Shown: positions 1 through 11,190 of the stretch, piece after piece
Numbering within the stretch: position 1 is the first letter of the stretch
Layout of the letters: each line of letters begins with the position of its first letter
From: Capitella teleta
Taxonomy: Eukaryota; Annelida; Polychaeta; Capitellidae
DNA: 64,000 nt
Assembly: GCA_000328365.1 (NCBI GenBank)
Contig: KB306105.1
Coordinates: forward strand, 245,629 to 309,628
Reading direction: 5' to 3'
The notes under the pieces: model-generated
Told to the model about the DNA's origin: nothing
The model's database searches: none
The model's input: only the letters and a program-made list of their open reading frames with translations
Made by a program: the position numbers and the translations under genes

Positions 1-1750
1 CACATAGCGGTATCCAAAAGCCCCATTTGGGCTCACTGGGCCTGCCAGGTCAGAATGTACTTTCTGAAGTGGCCTCTTGCTCTTCTCTCTTGGCTCTCTG
101 CACCTAGTCTCAGTAAACTTTCCCTTTATACAAGTTTTGCATTCTTCTATCCCTTGTTTATCAATTCACATACCCTCAACGAATCTTTCCAATTTAAGTA
201 CATCTTTATAGTTGCAATGCCCTAAAATGCGATGCCACTCATTTACACTCCTGCACGTGTTAACATTGGATTTGGATGCATGTAACTCAGCACACAGGTA
301 GTACAAACCACCCCTGTCAACAAATGGGAAAACTGTGGTCTCGTTCTTACCCTCTTTGCCTTCCATTGACAACCATGCATTTCCTTTCTAAAATCCAACA
401 GACGCACCATTCTGCGTCGCACATTTCACTGAAAAAATGTTTTGAAACGAAGGTACAAGTAATGCATCTTTCAACGTGACCTGATTATTTTCTCTGATTG
501 CCGACGTTAGGCAAACTCTTGCATCACCACGGCCAGTTGCCACTTTCACTCGTCTGCCATCAGCCAGTTCCACAGCGTGAGCGTCTGGATCGAATCCGGA
601 ATCAAAACTGACGAAGAGTGATTCATCGTTAGGAATATGTGTCGTAGCCCCACAGTCCACCAGGAGTTCATTGTGGTTGCTGTCATTGTTCTTCAAGTCA
701 CTTGAAGTCGAATTAATCTTCATTGAAAAATCTCTCCATGATGATGAATCGTCAGTCATCTTGATCTTCGTCTGTGAGCAGTCTCTTGCAAAATGTCCTA
801 AACCACCACAGTTGTAGCATTTCTTCGGCTTGCTCTGCCCTGCTGGATCGTCAGTCATCCTGATCTTCCTCTGTGGGCAGTTTCTTGCAAAGTGTCCTAA
901 ACCACCACAGTTGTAGCACTTCATTGGCTTACTCTGCCATGCTGGTTTCTTCTTCTTCCAATTTTTGCTGTCAGATGTCGCCTTCGTACTCATAGCTCCA
1001 TGTCCATTCGTCTTCTTCTTCTCCTCCTCGTTGAGGAGAGCTTGCTGCACATACTTCAAGGTTAAGTTTTCAGGGTTTGATTCTAGTGCAGTTACCAGCG
1101 TGTCATAACTTGGTGGAAGTGACCCTAAAAGAGTCATCAATATCAATCGCTTGCAGCTGGTTGATGAGTTTCTTCATCTGTTTTAGATGATCTTCAACGT
1201 TCGAACCTTCACTCATAACACTTCTGTAGAATCTTCTACGTAGCAGCAACTTATTTGCTCGTGTGTCACGATCAAAATGAGCAGTTAGAATATTCCAGGC
1301 CTTCTTCGGTGACTCCGTTCCGACAATGAGGTATATGTAGGGCTTTCCTACGTTTAGCCCGAGCCAAGAAAATGCTTTTTCCTTCTGCTTCAGCCTTTCT
1401 TCTAACCTCGCCGCTGACTCACCCACCCTGGCGCCATAGTCCTCCTCTGTCACGTAATTCCACAGATTTTTAGTCTTCATGGGCTGTTTGAACTGGAATT
1501 TCCAGCTGCTCCAATCAGCCGGAGAGTTCAACTTATCCATGGTCACTTTTCCATCCATGATTTAGCTCTCAAATGGGTCAGACTGGGCCCATAACCTGTT
1601 AAACTCAACAGAAACACAGAACGAGGGACGCCATTTGCAGTACTGACACTCTCGAACAAAAACTATTTATTATATAGACTTTCATGTTGTGTGAACCGTT
1701 GTGATTCTGCATTACCATAGAGAACGTTATGATATCAACAGATTACAACA
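1..1750 (-). mobile_element. Ty1/copia LTR retrotransposon fossil, GalEa-like, partial
   Basis: Read on the minus strand, this is the 5' portion of a Ty1/copia element; the rest lies beyond the window start. Parts in order: a short LTR at 1597-1750 (about 154 bp, TGTT...AACA ends), an internal stretch that looks like a primer-binding site (GGTTATGGGCCCAG) next to the LTR, a copia-type gag, two CCHC zinc knuckles (around 780-930), an aspartic protease with the VDCGAT motif (around 650), the GAG-pre-integrase region with its WHRILGH motif (around 220-240), and the beginning of integrase. The very short LTR recalls the GalEa group of copia elements in marine animals (family knowledge). It is a broken copy with roughly two or three breaks in the visible part. 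Age cannot be measured because only one LTR is visible. Confidence 0.9.
1597..1750 (-). repeat. LTR of the copia element
   Basis: Minus-strand sequence begins TGTTGTAATC and ends GTTTAACA, so the LTR has short inverted TGTT/AACA ends. It directly precedes the PBS-like sequence and gag. The partner LTR is outside the window, so neither the target duplication nor LTR divergence can be examined. Confidence 0.7.
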
Positions 1751-3232
1751 ATTCGGCTCAATATTTTTGCTCTCCAAAAGAGCATCAGGTATTCATTTAG
1801 TGGGATACACATGTATTGTACATAGTATCATGTTATGAATGTAAAAATTATCAAATCGTTAAAATAGAGTGATATTATTATCCAAATTTGTGCATAAATA
1901 TATTGGTACAGTCAATATTTTGTCAGTTATTAAGACACACATGTATAGAGGCATATAGCAGTATAAATTATCGGCCAGGCAAAATTTTAAGGCAGCAGCA
2001 AATGCCTTAGGTATATGTCTTTTCCACACAATACAAGTATTTAACATTATATGTGGTGAAATAATTATTTCTAATGGCTGCGTGGCTGTTTGATCGAAAG
2101 ATGAATAATGGGCGGGTATTTTTAATGCACCTACCTAGCGCCAATTTCGTGTTAACTAAATTTGTTGTTGACAGAAGTCCATTTAATTTTCATCACATCA
2201 AAGCCAATAAAGAGGCAGCGTATTCAATTTAATCAGCGATCAGATGTTACCATAAAATGTTATGAGAGACCCACAAATAAAACATTTATTACATTAAGCC
2301 TTTGACAGCGATATCGGTAGAAATGCGCTCTGTCAAAAACTAATTAATCCAGACAAATAACAAATACATGTATACGTGTGATCTTGTGAATAGTTGTGCT
2401 ATCTAACCTCCAAATTTCACGTCTCTAGCAAAGGTACTCACTCTATTTAGGTGGATACGCGTCTTAATTCGACAAAACCGCCAATATGTTTCATTAGTGC
2501 CGTGTGCGAAATAAACCTTGCGTTATGATTTCCGGTGCGTTATGGCGACCCTCCCGCGAAATCGCTTCAGAGAATGATCTGAACGGAATCAATGCAAATG
2601 GAGTATCTTTCTCTCTAGTATAGCGCATTCTATGTTTGGCCGATAACTTTTGAACACTCCTCGTATAATAATAAATTAATCTTATTCAAAGCACGCGCAA
2701 TTTAATGAACAATATGACAGTTGGTGGTATCCGAAACAAGTTTTTTTTGTGTCACCTGCAATAGAATGAAAAAAGAAATAATCTGATATCTGATATACAT
2801 GCACCTCCAAAGCTAACACACACACACTTCTCGCATTTGAATGTTCCTCTCTCATTTAAAATCGTTTTTTTATTCGATATTTTTGCACAAATCGGCACAT
2901 GATAAGTAGCTCAATCCATACCACGTAATTATTTTTATGAATAATTGGTCAATGTTATCAAATTTAAAAGTTTTGCTTTTAACATGGAGTAGATATTGAC
3001 TACTTAATTCTGGCACACTCTATAAATTTACAATCACTCACGAAGGCAACACAAATAATTATATTTCAAATAAGTGGTTTCAAATCGGAAATCTATAGTT
3101 CCTGGGATATGACTCCTATAGCACAGCTAATTTAACTGTACGTCCAGAGGGAAACAAAACCAGTTGCACACACGAAAACCCAGTTTTATCAATTGTAACA
3201 TGCACCTGAATAATATTGAGTATTGCAGTGAA
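1751..3232. other. AT-rich intergenic DNA and bHLH 3' flank
   Basis: No coding exon, RNA gene or repeat was recognised between the copia LTR and the bHLH stop codon. A possible polyadenylation signal for the minus-strand bHLH gene is AATAAA on the minus strand at 2869-2874, about 360 bp after the stop. Confidence 0.5.
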
Positions 3233-3829
3233 TTATTTCTCGTTTTCAGCCTCCTTTTTCTTCTTCTCTTCGTAGTCCTTCAGATGAAACACGCTCCGTG
3301 TCCTCCTCCTTGTCTTCCCGTGTCCATAGTCGAGGGACTTAACCCTTTTCACCTCCACTCCGCTGTTCTTCAGAGTCGAGTTAAGAGCTGAGATGTAACT
3401 GATCGCCAGACGCAAGGTGGCGATTTTTGACAGTTTCTGGTGTTCACTGAGGTTCGATTTCGGGACAACTTTCCTCAAATCATCAAACGCGTCATTTAAC
3501 ATGTGCATCCGCGTTCTTTCGCGTTCTGTCGTGTCCGTCCCGCTCACTTCCGGTGTGTAACCAACGACACCAAGCTGCTCCGAAGGAACTGAGTAAGCGG
3601 TTGGCCGATTGGCGTATTCATACGATATGGCCTCCGTGTAGAATTCAGGATTCAGCCCGTTGAGGTCCGGGTATAAGTTGGTCAGTTCGTGCTTAAAACA
3701 CGGATTCATGCTTCGGTCGGATGGGAGGTCATGGCCCCCACCCAGCATGCAAGCGGAACGTTCCTTGCTTTCCTTGACGACCGATGCATTCTGGTCCAAA
3801 TCGTAGTAGACGAGGCATTGACTTTCCAT
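3233..3829 (-). CDS. bHLH transcription factor, group A-like (main coding exon)
   Basis: A 198-residue reading frame with a basic helix-loop-helix domain at about residues 101-154. Helix 1 contains [17 protein letters not shown], a loop with PKSNLSEHQ follows, and helix 2 contains [18 protein letters not shown]. These are the conserved positions of group A tissue-specific bHLH factors (the NeuroD/atonal, Mist, Fer and paraxis kin). The E104-x-x-R107 DNA contact pair is present. The N-terminal basic cluster usual in the family is replaced by acidic or neutral residues, which is odd. A lysine-rich tail ends the protein. The ATG is immediately preceded by a good 3' splice site (TATTCTTTCAG, AG at 3830-3831), so an upstream exon exists; see the promoter and exon 1 entry. 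No subfamily can be named safely. It should bind E-box DNA as a dimer in the nucleus. Confidence 0.9.
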   Translation of the reverse strand: MESQCLVYYDLDQNASVVKESKERSACMLGGGHDLPSDRSMNPCFKHELTNLYPDLNGLNPEFYTEAISYEYANRPTAYSVPSEQLGVVGYTPEVSGTDTTERERTRMHMLNDAFDDLRKVVPKSNLSEHQKLSKIATLRLAISYISALNSTLKNSGVEVKRVKSLDYGHGKTRRRTRSVFHLKDYEEKKKKEAENEK

Positions 3830-4464
3830 CTGAAAGAATAACGGATCAAGACTTCGGTTGGAATTAATGACAACGTCGTGGCAATTATATGATCCATGTG
3901 TTCGTGTCCAGCAGACTTAAATACTCATCTTACTCTATGATTTAATTAACTTATGTAATTCGTTCCCGTAAGCAGTGTATGGGGTCACCAAGCGGCAAAT
4001 AGTGAGACTATAACCGAATCAAAACTCCGCTGCCCGCAGTGTAAGTGGAACTAGTATGGACGTGAACACATCACCCGGGTCCTGCAAGGTCTCCCTTGCT
4101 TGCCGGTGGAGCAGATCTAGAATAACTTTTTAACATGTGTTCAATAACTTCGAAATCAGTACATCAAACCGCTCCAATGTACTGGACTGCATGGTCATGA
4201 CGGGAGACCGCGTGCCTTCGAACATACGGGGACTTTTCCTGGAACAGTCTTTCCGAACGGATTCGAGGCAGCTGATCTTTTACCGCTTTTAAAACTGCAA
4301 ATAAGACCATTTTAATTATCTTTGATCCGTGATTTTGCTCAAATTTTACTTTGATTCCGCTTTGAAGTTTGCATATTGTATCAATTTCTTATTGTCCTAA
4401 AACCCATATTCTATCAGGGCCATGCACTGACCTTATATTTTATGTTTTTTTTTTTGTTTTTTTT

Positions 4465-4498
<34 letters not shown>

Positions 4499-5393
4499 GC
4501 TGCACATACACAAAATAAGCTGCCATATTTATATTCTCGTGTATCATTTTGAAACAAAAAGTTTCATAGTATGTTTAGAGTATAATTACATTATATGTAT
4601 TTCCTAATTTATTACAATTGAATATACATGTATATTTAAATGGCTGCGTGAAAAAAAATCTCTAGTGTCATTATTATTTGCGCCAGCTAGTGTACTGCAT
4701 TAATTAAAAATAGATATCATCAATACAAAGACAATTAGCACAAGGTTAATTAAACTGGAAACATAGATCCAGGGTCGGTTAATTAATTAATTATTATTAT
4801 TACTAGCTTATTAATAGTTTAATTGATAATATCTGGCCTAAAACGGAAAAAAAGTACTATTATAAAATTTATCCTGTGAATATCGATGTTAAGATTATAA
4901 GATAAACACCAGAATTCCTGAACTTGTGTTAAGCTTTTCTAACAATATTATATAATTAGCCTGTCTGCGCGTCATGTTTGATAAATTTAAATTTGTAAAA
5001 TTATCGAAGCCAAGAAAACATTGCAACGGCTTGACAGTATGAAATGAATAGCAATATTGCGTGAGCGTCTTCTACAATAGTATACTAGTATATCCTTTAC
5101 CCAAATATCGAGTTAATTACTGATTGCGATCATAATTTTCTTTTGGAAGTTAACGTCCATTGAAACTATAATTTAATTTATTGGACATCAAAAAGTTGAT
5201 AACGATAGAAATAACAGAAATAAAAATTCGATAAAAGAACTTTTCCGAGTTCAAGGGTCAATGGATAATCAGTAAATACAGAATTCATACAGAAATATAA
5301 TTGTAAATGCTATAACAGTAATATAATGATACTAGTAAAGTCACTAAATTAAATAAGGGAATTAAATGGCGAAGGTGATCAATAAACGCTCAC
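3830..5393 (-). other. Predicted intron of the bHLH gene
   Basis: Bounded on the minus strand by a strong donor (ATG followed by GTGAGCG, GT at 5392-5393) and the acceptor at 3830-3831. It is AT-rich and carries a T-rich tract at 4445-4496. Nothing else was recognised inside it. Confidence 0.65.
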
Positions 5394-5515
5394 CATGATA
5401 TAAACTTCTGCTGAAACCGCAAAGAATGCAATCCTCAAAGTGCGATATTACCATTGACAACAGATCCGGAGTTGTATATAAACACTTTCCCCGCCAAACG
5501 TCTTCTGATTGGCTG
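5394..5515 (-). promoter_or_regulatory. Promoter and 5' exon of the bHLH gene
   Basis: On the minus strand a CCAAT box (CAGCCAATCAG, core 5508-5512) lies about 30 bp before a TATA box (GTTTATATAC, 5474-5483), placing the start site near 5448. About 50 bp further is a consensus donor, CATG|GTGAGC, at 5393. The last three exon bases are ATG (5394-5396), and joining to 3829 gives ATG-ATG in frame, so translation may start at either codon. The spacing of CCAAT, TATA, start and donor is what makes this convincing; no transcript is available. Confidence 0.6.
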
Positions 5516-7816
5516 CTTCGGGACCAACCAGTGATAATCCGAGAAGAAATCTGAATTGACAGCTAAATTGAGGCGCAAAGAGCTTCACTAAGAACTTCAA
5601 AGTGGTAGAGAAATTGCGAAGATGAGGCCATGGTCTTATCTTATATCTTGTTAATCGCGTCGATAAGCAGTCGCGGTTGAGTTACGCCACATAACACTTG
5701 AATTTCGCTTCGAGTTGCATGTTTGAGATGACAATCTAAATGGCCTCAGGCTCGAAGGTGTTGCTTGGGAATTTAATGAGCGCAAAGAGGTGCTTCTTCC
5801 TTTTTATCTCCCCGATTTATATTTCAGAAATTTTCACGGGGGACTTTGTATCGACGTCATTCTTACTCTTTTAACTCTTTTAGTCTTTAAGCATAATCCA
5901 CATTTCCTTTTCACGGCCCTCGAGGGCAAAACTGGCGTCAAAGAGAAATCGAAGTCAAAAGAATATAATTATTTGTTGATTATCCTCATCTCCCCGACCA
6001 AGTTCAAACCGAAATCTCCCCCAAAGCACCGCAGCAAACGGGGGAAAAATCGCATCCCACAATATCCCTCCGGCATTGTTTACCATAGTAACGGAAGCAG
6101 ACAGGTTTTGGTCGAGAATGCAACCCGAACCTCGCGTTTCGGTCCGATTGGGTTTCTGAATTCTTCTGCCGCGCGGGGCGTGTGTGTTCCAAACAATGTC
6201 TAATCCGAACACTTATCGGACAAAGTCATCGCTGAAGCAATCGTTTATCACCACATTTCATCAACTTAGAGCAACAAATGATGCGTTCTTTGTGGAATTA
6301 TCCATACAGTTGCTCCATGTTATCTAGACATAGTGTAAATACCGTATTCCAACGGTTGGGTTAAATAACTTTAAATAATATGATTGTACGCTTTGTATAA
6401 TGCATTTCGTTTGGGTTCATCTTTGAGCTCTTTTAGCTCAACACCAAATAATGGATTTTCTTTGGTCGGGAATGCTGAATTTATCAATTAAGGGATCGCT
6501 TAGGTTCCCATTGCATACGATAAAACCACAGATGGGGGTCCCAGCGAAGACCACACATGAAGCTCAGATCAATTACTTGTATTATATAGCAATCAATGCT
6601 GCATGTCTATCGTACTTAGGCCTACTGTATGTGGATTCCTCGTAGGACGGTATATCTGTTCATAAAATCGTCTATATATATTAGGGATGTGCGGTTGATG
6701 AAATTAAGCTTAAATTCCCGACCGGACACCGTATAGTATGCTATAATTTACATTAATTTTGTGAACCTATATATAAGTGCCAAAAATACAATAAGTCGTG
6801 AATATTCAGTTAACCGGCAGGGCCGTATACGTACTGCATGTAGTAGGCCTACCAGGCTGAGGCTGACACGCCGCTTCGTCTGTCATTTCGAAAGAATAAA
6901 AACAAAAGTTGGAGAACAAAAAAACTGTAATAAAAATGCAAATTCATATAGGCATTGCATCGCCAAATTCAAAGCATGAGTGTGGATAGAAATATCTCTT
7001 CAAATTGGCATATAGACTTAGACCAGTCAGTGCATTCATTCACTATCAGAAAAATACCTCATTAACCATGTAAGTTTGTTGTCCAATGTCTTTCTTATAA
7101 TTTTTGTTTTGTGTGCATATTATGCATAGTTTTAAACAGTCCTGCTGCACTGAAATGGAATGATTATATCGCGGAGGAGTTGACATTTAGCGATGACGTC
7201 ACCAGTGGCACGATCTGCTGAGCTTTAATGGGGAGAGAGAATGCATGCAAATCTCGATCATTCGCTGCATGAGGGAGCTAACTCTCCATTACAAACAAGG
7301 GGGTTCCCTGAAAGCACGGGCTATACGATTATACCCGCCACCTACTACCCGGTATAATTTTCCGTTTGCATCATCGATGTCACCTCTCAGCGAGCAAGAG
7401 TACGTAGCTGAAACTGTGAACAAGCACGAGTGGCACGAATGGCGTTATCGCAAAATCTGTATCAAGTGTTTTTTTCTTTTCTTTTCTTCCGAATTGGTTG
7501 CATGATTGATACATTACCTATACCGTAGTACAAATATATGGGACACAAATTCTGTGGAACGTACACAAATCTATTGACATATATGATATTAGGCCTATAT
7601 CTTAATTTCATTTTTATTCTTTGGGTTTAAATACGTTCCATAGAATTTAACCGAACATGAATTTTCCTTTAATGCATCATTGCGCAGAGTTTCAGAGAAG
7701 TCATGAATATTCGATATGATTCTAATAAATGTATTTTATTCGGGGAAATCAAAGCAGCTGGAGCGACGCGTGTTTGCGTAAATACGTAACAGGGCCGTTC
7801 TGCACGTAAACACTCC
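5516..7816. other. Intergenic region with an X-box-like site
   Basis: No gene recognised. A GC-richer island around 6000-6250 has long but overlapping frames on both strands that I do not believe. It contains an imperfect RFX X-box (TTTACCATAGTAAC, 6079-6092) and, at 6197, a short ATG frame of about 42 codons. A CRE-like ATGACGTCAC lies near 7192. Confidence 0.4.
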
Positions 7817-8528
7817 TTAAAGGGATGGGGAACTGAATTTTAAGTGATGTTCTATTGACTCATAGCACCAATTGATAGCATTCCGTGCCAAAAACACCCT
7901 GCCTGGATGCAAGCGTAAGGAAATAATGCATTCCGAATATCGGGGTTAGCATTGCGCCTATGGGAGAATGGCTTCCATTGCGAAGTATAGGAGGCAAACG
8001 TCAGCTGATGGCTTGGTTTGGCTGATGGCTGATTGGTCCCGTTCCCCTCGTGAAGCTATCGATTTCAGCCAATCAGAGCAGAGCATCTTCGCCATAAAAG
8101 GACATCTTTGTTGTTTACGAAACGAAAGCGCATGCGTGGTGCACTCTGGTTGACCTTTTTACTGTTTCAGGATGAGAAACGTGGTAGGTGTCCTAGAAAA
8201 TCGCTTGTTAAAATAAGAAAAATAGCGAAAAATATTTTTTGTTTGCGCCTGACTGGTGGCAAAATGATTATTCTATCTATTTCCGAAAAGAAAATAAAAA
8301 AATATCAAGGGGTTTAGTCGCAGGACACGGTGATATGACGAGGCCCATTGTAAAAGATGGGGAACTCGGTGTTTCATCACAGCGACTGACGTCACGCCTA
8401 ATTAGCAATATATATCCCGCGAAATCGTTAGCGATGATATTCCTTGTGTGGGCCAGGCATAAGAATCATCTTTGGTGCATCAAATAACGACTCAAAGTCC
8501 ATTTTCAACCAGTTCTCCCTCCCTTTAA
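7817..8528. mobile_element. TTAA-flanked MITE, piggyBac-like type 2
   Basis: A 704-bp element (7821-8524) with a TTAA on each side (7817-7820 and 8525-8528). Terminal inverted repeats: AGGGATGGGGAACTG on the left and the complement of CCAGTTCTCCCTCCCT on the right. TTAA target duplication is typical of piggyBac elements. No transposase is present. Inside lies a promoter-like module: CCAAT at 8069-8073, ATAAAAG at 8094-8100 and an NRF1-like GCGCATGCGT shortly after. Confidence 0.7.
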
Positions 8529-9932
8529 TAAAATAATATTAATATACTACAATAGTAATGTTTGGGTGGCATGTATCATTGATGGCGTCGCGTGAAATTC
8601 TTCGTAAATCGTTAAATAAATCTTCAATTTCCCCACACTCTATAATTTTAAAGGAGTGTGTTCCTTGCACCTATAGACATCATATGAAATACCGCAATCA
8701 ACGCATCAATTACACGATTTTAGTGAGAGATTTTAAAGTTTTACATAGTACCAAGCCTTACTTCCTCAATAATGTACTTCAAGTTTTTATGTGAGTCACA
8801 AAATATTGACCGTACCTATATATGTATTCATGCACAAATCTGGATAATTATACCACTCAATTTTAACGATTTGATAATATCAACATTCCCAACATGATAC
8901 TACATTATCTCATCAAAGGAATAAATTATGCTCTTTTGGGAAGATGAAATATTGTGTCGGAATTCTCTTGTTATGTCAAATTTTGCCTAAACGTGAAAAT
9001 ACCTTTAAAAGTTTGCTGGGTGCGCTTTTACGGGATTGCTACACCTACTTAGGATTCATTGATTTCATTAAAAATCGGCACATATATGCAAGTTAACACG
9101 AAAATGTGTTTACAAATAATTGTATAATTCCCTTATGTTTTCCAGTTTGTATTAATGTTTAAATACCATGTCAAATAACATTTCCCAAGGATTAGATATT
9201 GAAACTTCCCGCGTAAGCATGCGGGTCCCCTTGATAAGTCTTGTCTCGTCTTTTCAAAATCTGGTTACAGCCTAATCCCCGATCAGAGACTCAGGCCAGC
9301 ATAAATCACTTCTACTGTAGGCTGAGTCCCCGCATCAATTATCCGAGTGCTAAGTGACTTTTTTCGGTATGACATAGCAAATGAAATTATGCTCTTTTCA
9401 CCTATTATAGGCTATAATAGATATGGACATTAAATATTACTAGGACTGGCTACAGCTTTGGTAATCCATATTATTTTAATGTCATATGATACTGGGAAAC
9501 TCAGGATGGAGAGCGATGAAATGAATATCATCTTGATCGCTGTGATCAATCAAACACCTTAGCTTTTATTACCATGGCTATGATTGTGTTCTCCAGCCAT
9601 GGCCACCAATGCTGAGATTCAAACGACATAACCTAGTATGTGAAATAACGCACAAATTGCAAATTTGTTGAAATCGGTGAAAACAAGTCATATACATGTA
9701 ATTATATGTCATAAAATACCGATAAAAAATCGTTTGGAGAGGCTGCACTGATAATTTTACTTTCAAATTTAATTATAATTAATGTTGACATTTTGAAATA
9801 AATACATGGGTTTCATAGCTTTGATCACACCCCAGAATCACTTTCGTGCCCATTCGCCCTTTTGATGATCAGGTATATAAGGCCAATCGATTCCGAGGTG
9901 ACGCAGTTGTTATGTGTCCTTATTTTGGTCCC

Positions 9933-9973
<41 letters not shown>

Positions 9974-10326
9974 GTCGTCGACAGCAAAAAGATGTAAAGC
10001 ATCTGGAATTCTTCTGGTCGAGTCCACACGCTGACTGGTAACGATCAGGCTCATCTCCATAAACACCCATAGTGCGCGGACACACGTGCAGCAAATGTGA
10101 TCAATGTTTTAAGTCAGCATGACCTTCTGCTTTCTATATAAACCTTACATGTTGCCATGGAGACTTCAGACTGGCGGGTGAAGCGGCAAGGTAACGTATG
10201 AGGTGAGTATGAATGTACAAATGTCCATATTGCATAATTAAGGCGCAGTCTTTTGCATAGTTTTAGGAGAACAAGTTCACGTGACAGGAATTTACACTTT
10301 GAACTCTGATTCCACAGATTACGCAG
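8529..10326. other. Intergenic region upstream of vWD gene A
   Basis: No gene recognised up to the first vWD exon. There is a poly-T tract at 9936-9971. A TATATAAA (about 10135-10142) and a donor-like block (GGTAACGTATGAGGTGAGTA, about 10190-10209) may belong to the 5' end of vWD gene A; the block is shared with the upstream flank of gene B near 29096-29120. Confidence 0.4.
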
Positions 10327-11190
10327 AACTGGGTACGTGTACCTGCTTCGGCGACCCTCACTGCTACCGATTTGACGATGACAAGACCAAGCGAGGACAC
10401 CAGTTGCACATCAATAGCACTTGCGCCTACACCTTGGTGACCGATTCGTGTGCAGAACCCTATCCTTTGCCAGGTTTTACCGTCACTGCCGTGTTCACGA
10501 GGCCACCAAAGAAGGCTAGCAGAACCTTCGTTAAAGAGCTAATCATTACGAATCATAATTTCGCAGGGATGGCATTTGAGGTGAGTTAAAACAATTGCAT
10601 GCTAAAGCAAGTACTCATCGATCTCGTTTGAAGACGTATGAATTGATGCAAGGTCTAAGAGTCAAACGCAACGCAGCTAATGTTGACCTGACAGCTATCC
10701 CTGATTATCCGAGGTCTACCTTATCGGTTGTTGATTCATCAACTCAGAGTCCTAATAACTGGAAAGTACAAGGCGAACTCGTGGTATGTACGCACACGTA
10801 AATAACTAAATTCAGGTTTACTGCTTTGTATCTAAAAGCAAGTCGAATTCACAAATGGCTACAAGGTCCTTTGGGATGGTGTGAAGCAGTTCAAGATTAT
10901 CGCTCCCGAGGAACCAACTTTTAACATCTGCGGGTTGTGCGGCAACAATGATGGCTTTCGTCCAGACACGAAGGCAGGACCTCACGTGGCTGGCACCAAC
11001 GGGTGTCCTGGGAAGCAGGTTGAGTTGGATAGTTTACAAGAGGAGGTCAGTGCATCGATTTCCTTAAAAAGCGGATTGGATTAATATTGTATTTATTCAG
11101 CTTGACGAAAAAGACGTGCAGAGCTTGGTTAATTCTTGGTACTTTGAAACAGCCATACAGGATGATTTCTGCCTCGAAGAATGCACTTAG
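10327..11190 (+). CDS. Small von Willebrand factor D-domain protein, copy A
   Basis: Four coding exons fit splice sites and phase: 10327-10580, 10634-10783, 10839-11045 and 11101-11190 (stop TAG). They encode about 232 residues covering one vWD domain. The domain opens with CTCFGDPHCYRFDDD (vWD signature CxCxGDPH) and ends with CGLCGNNDG, the usual GLCGN signature, then FCLEECT. Such domains are extracellular, disulfide-rich and act in adhesion, clotting or lipoprotein-like proteins (family knowledge). No signal peptide exon was identified: an ATG at 10157 with donor at 10190 joins in frame, but lies too close to the TATA box at 10135 to be trusted. The exon 3 acceptor has a weak pyrimidine tract. 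The inverted paralogue is at 28058-28938. Confidence 0.8.

Noticed and set aside
5790-6212. Overlapping open frames of 137 and 85 codons on both strands
   Set aside because: No domain, no splice context and mutual overlap; likely chance frames in a GC-richer patch.
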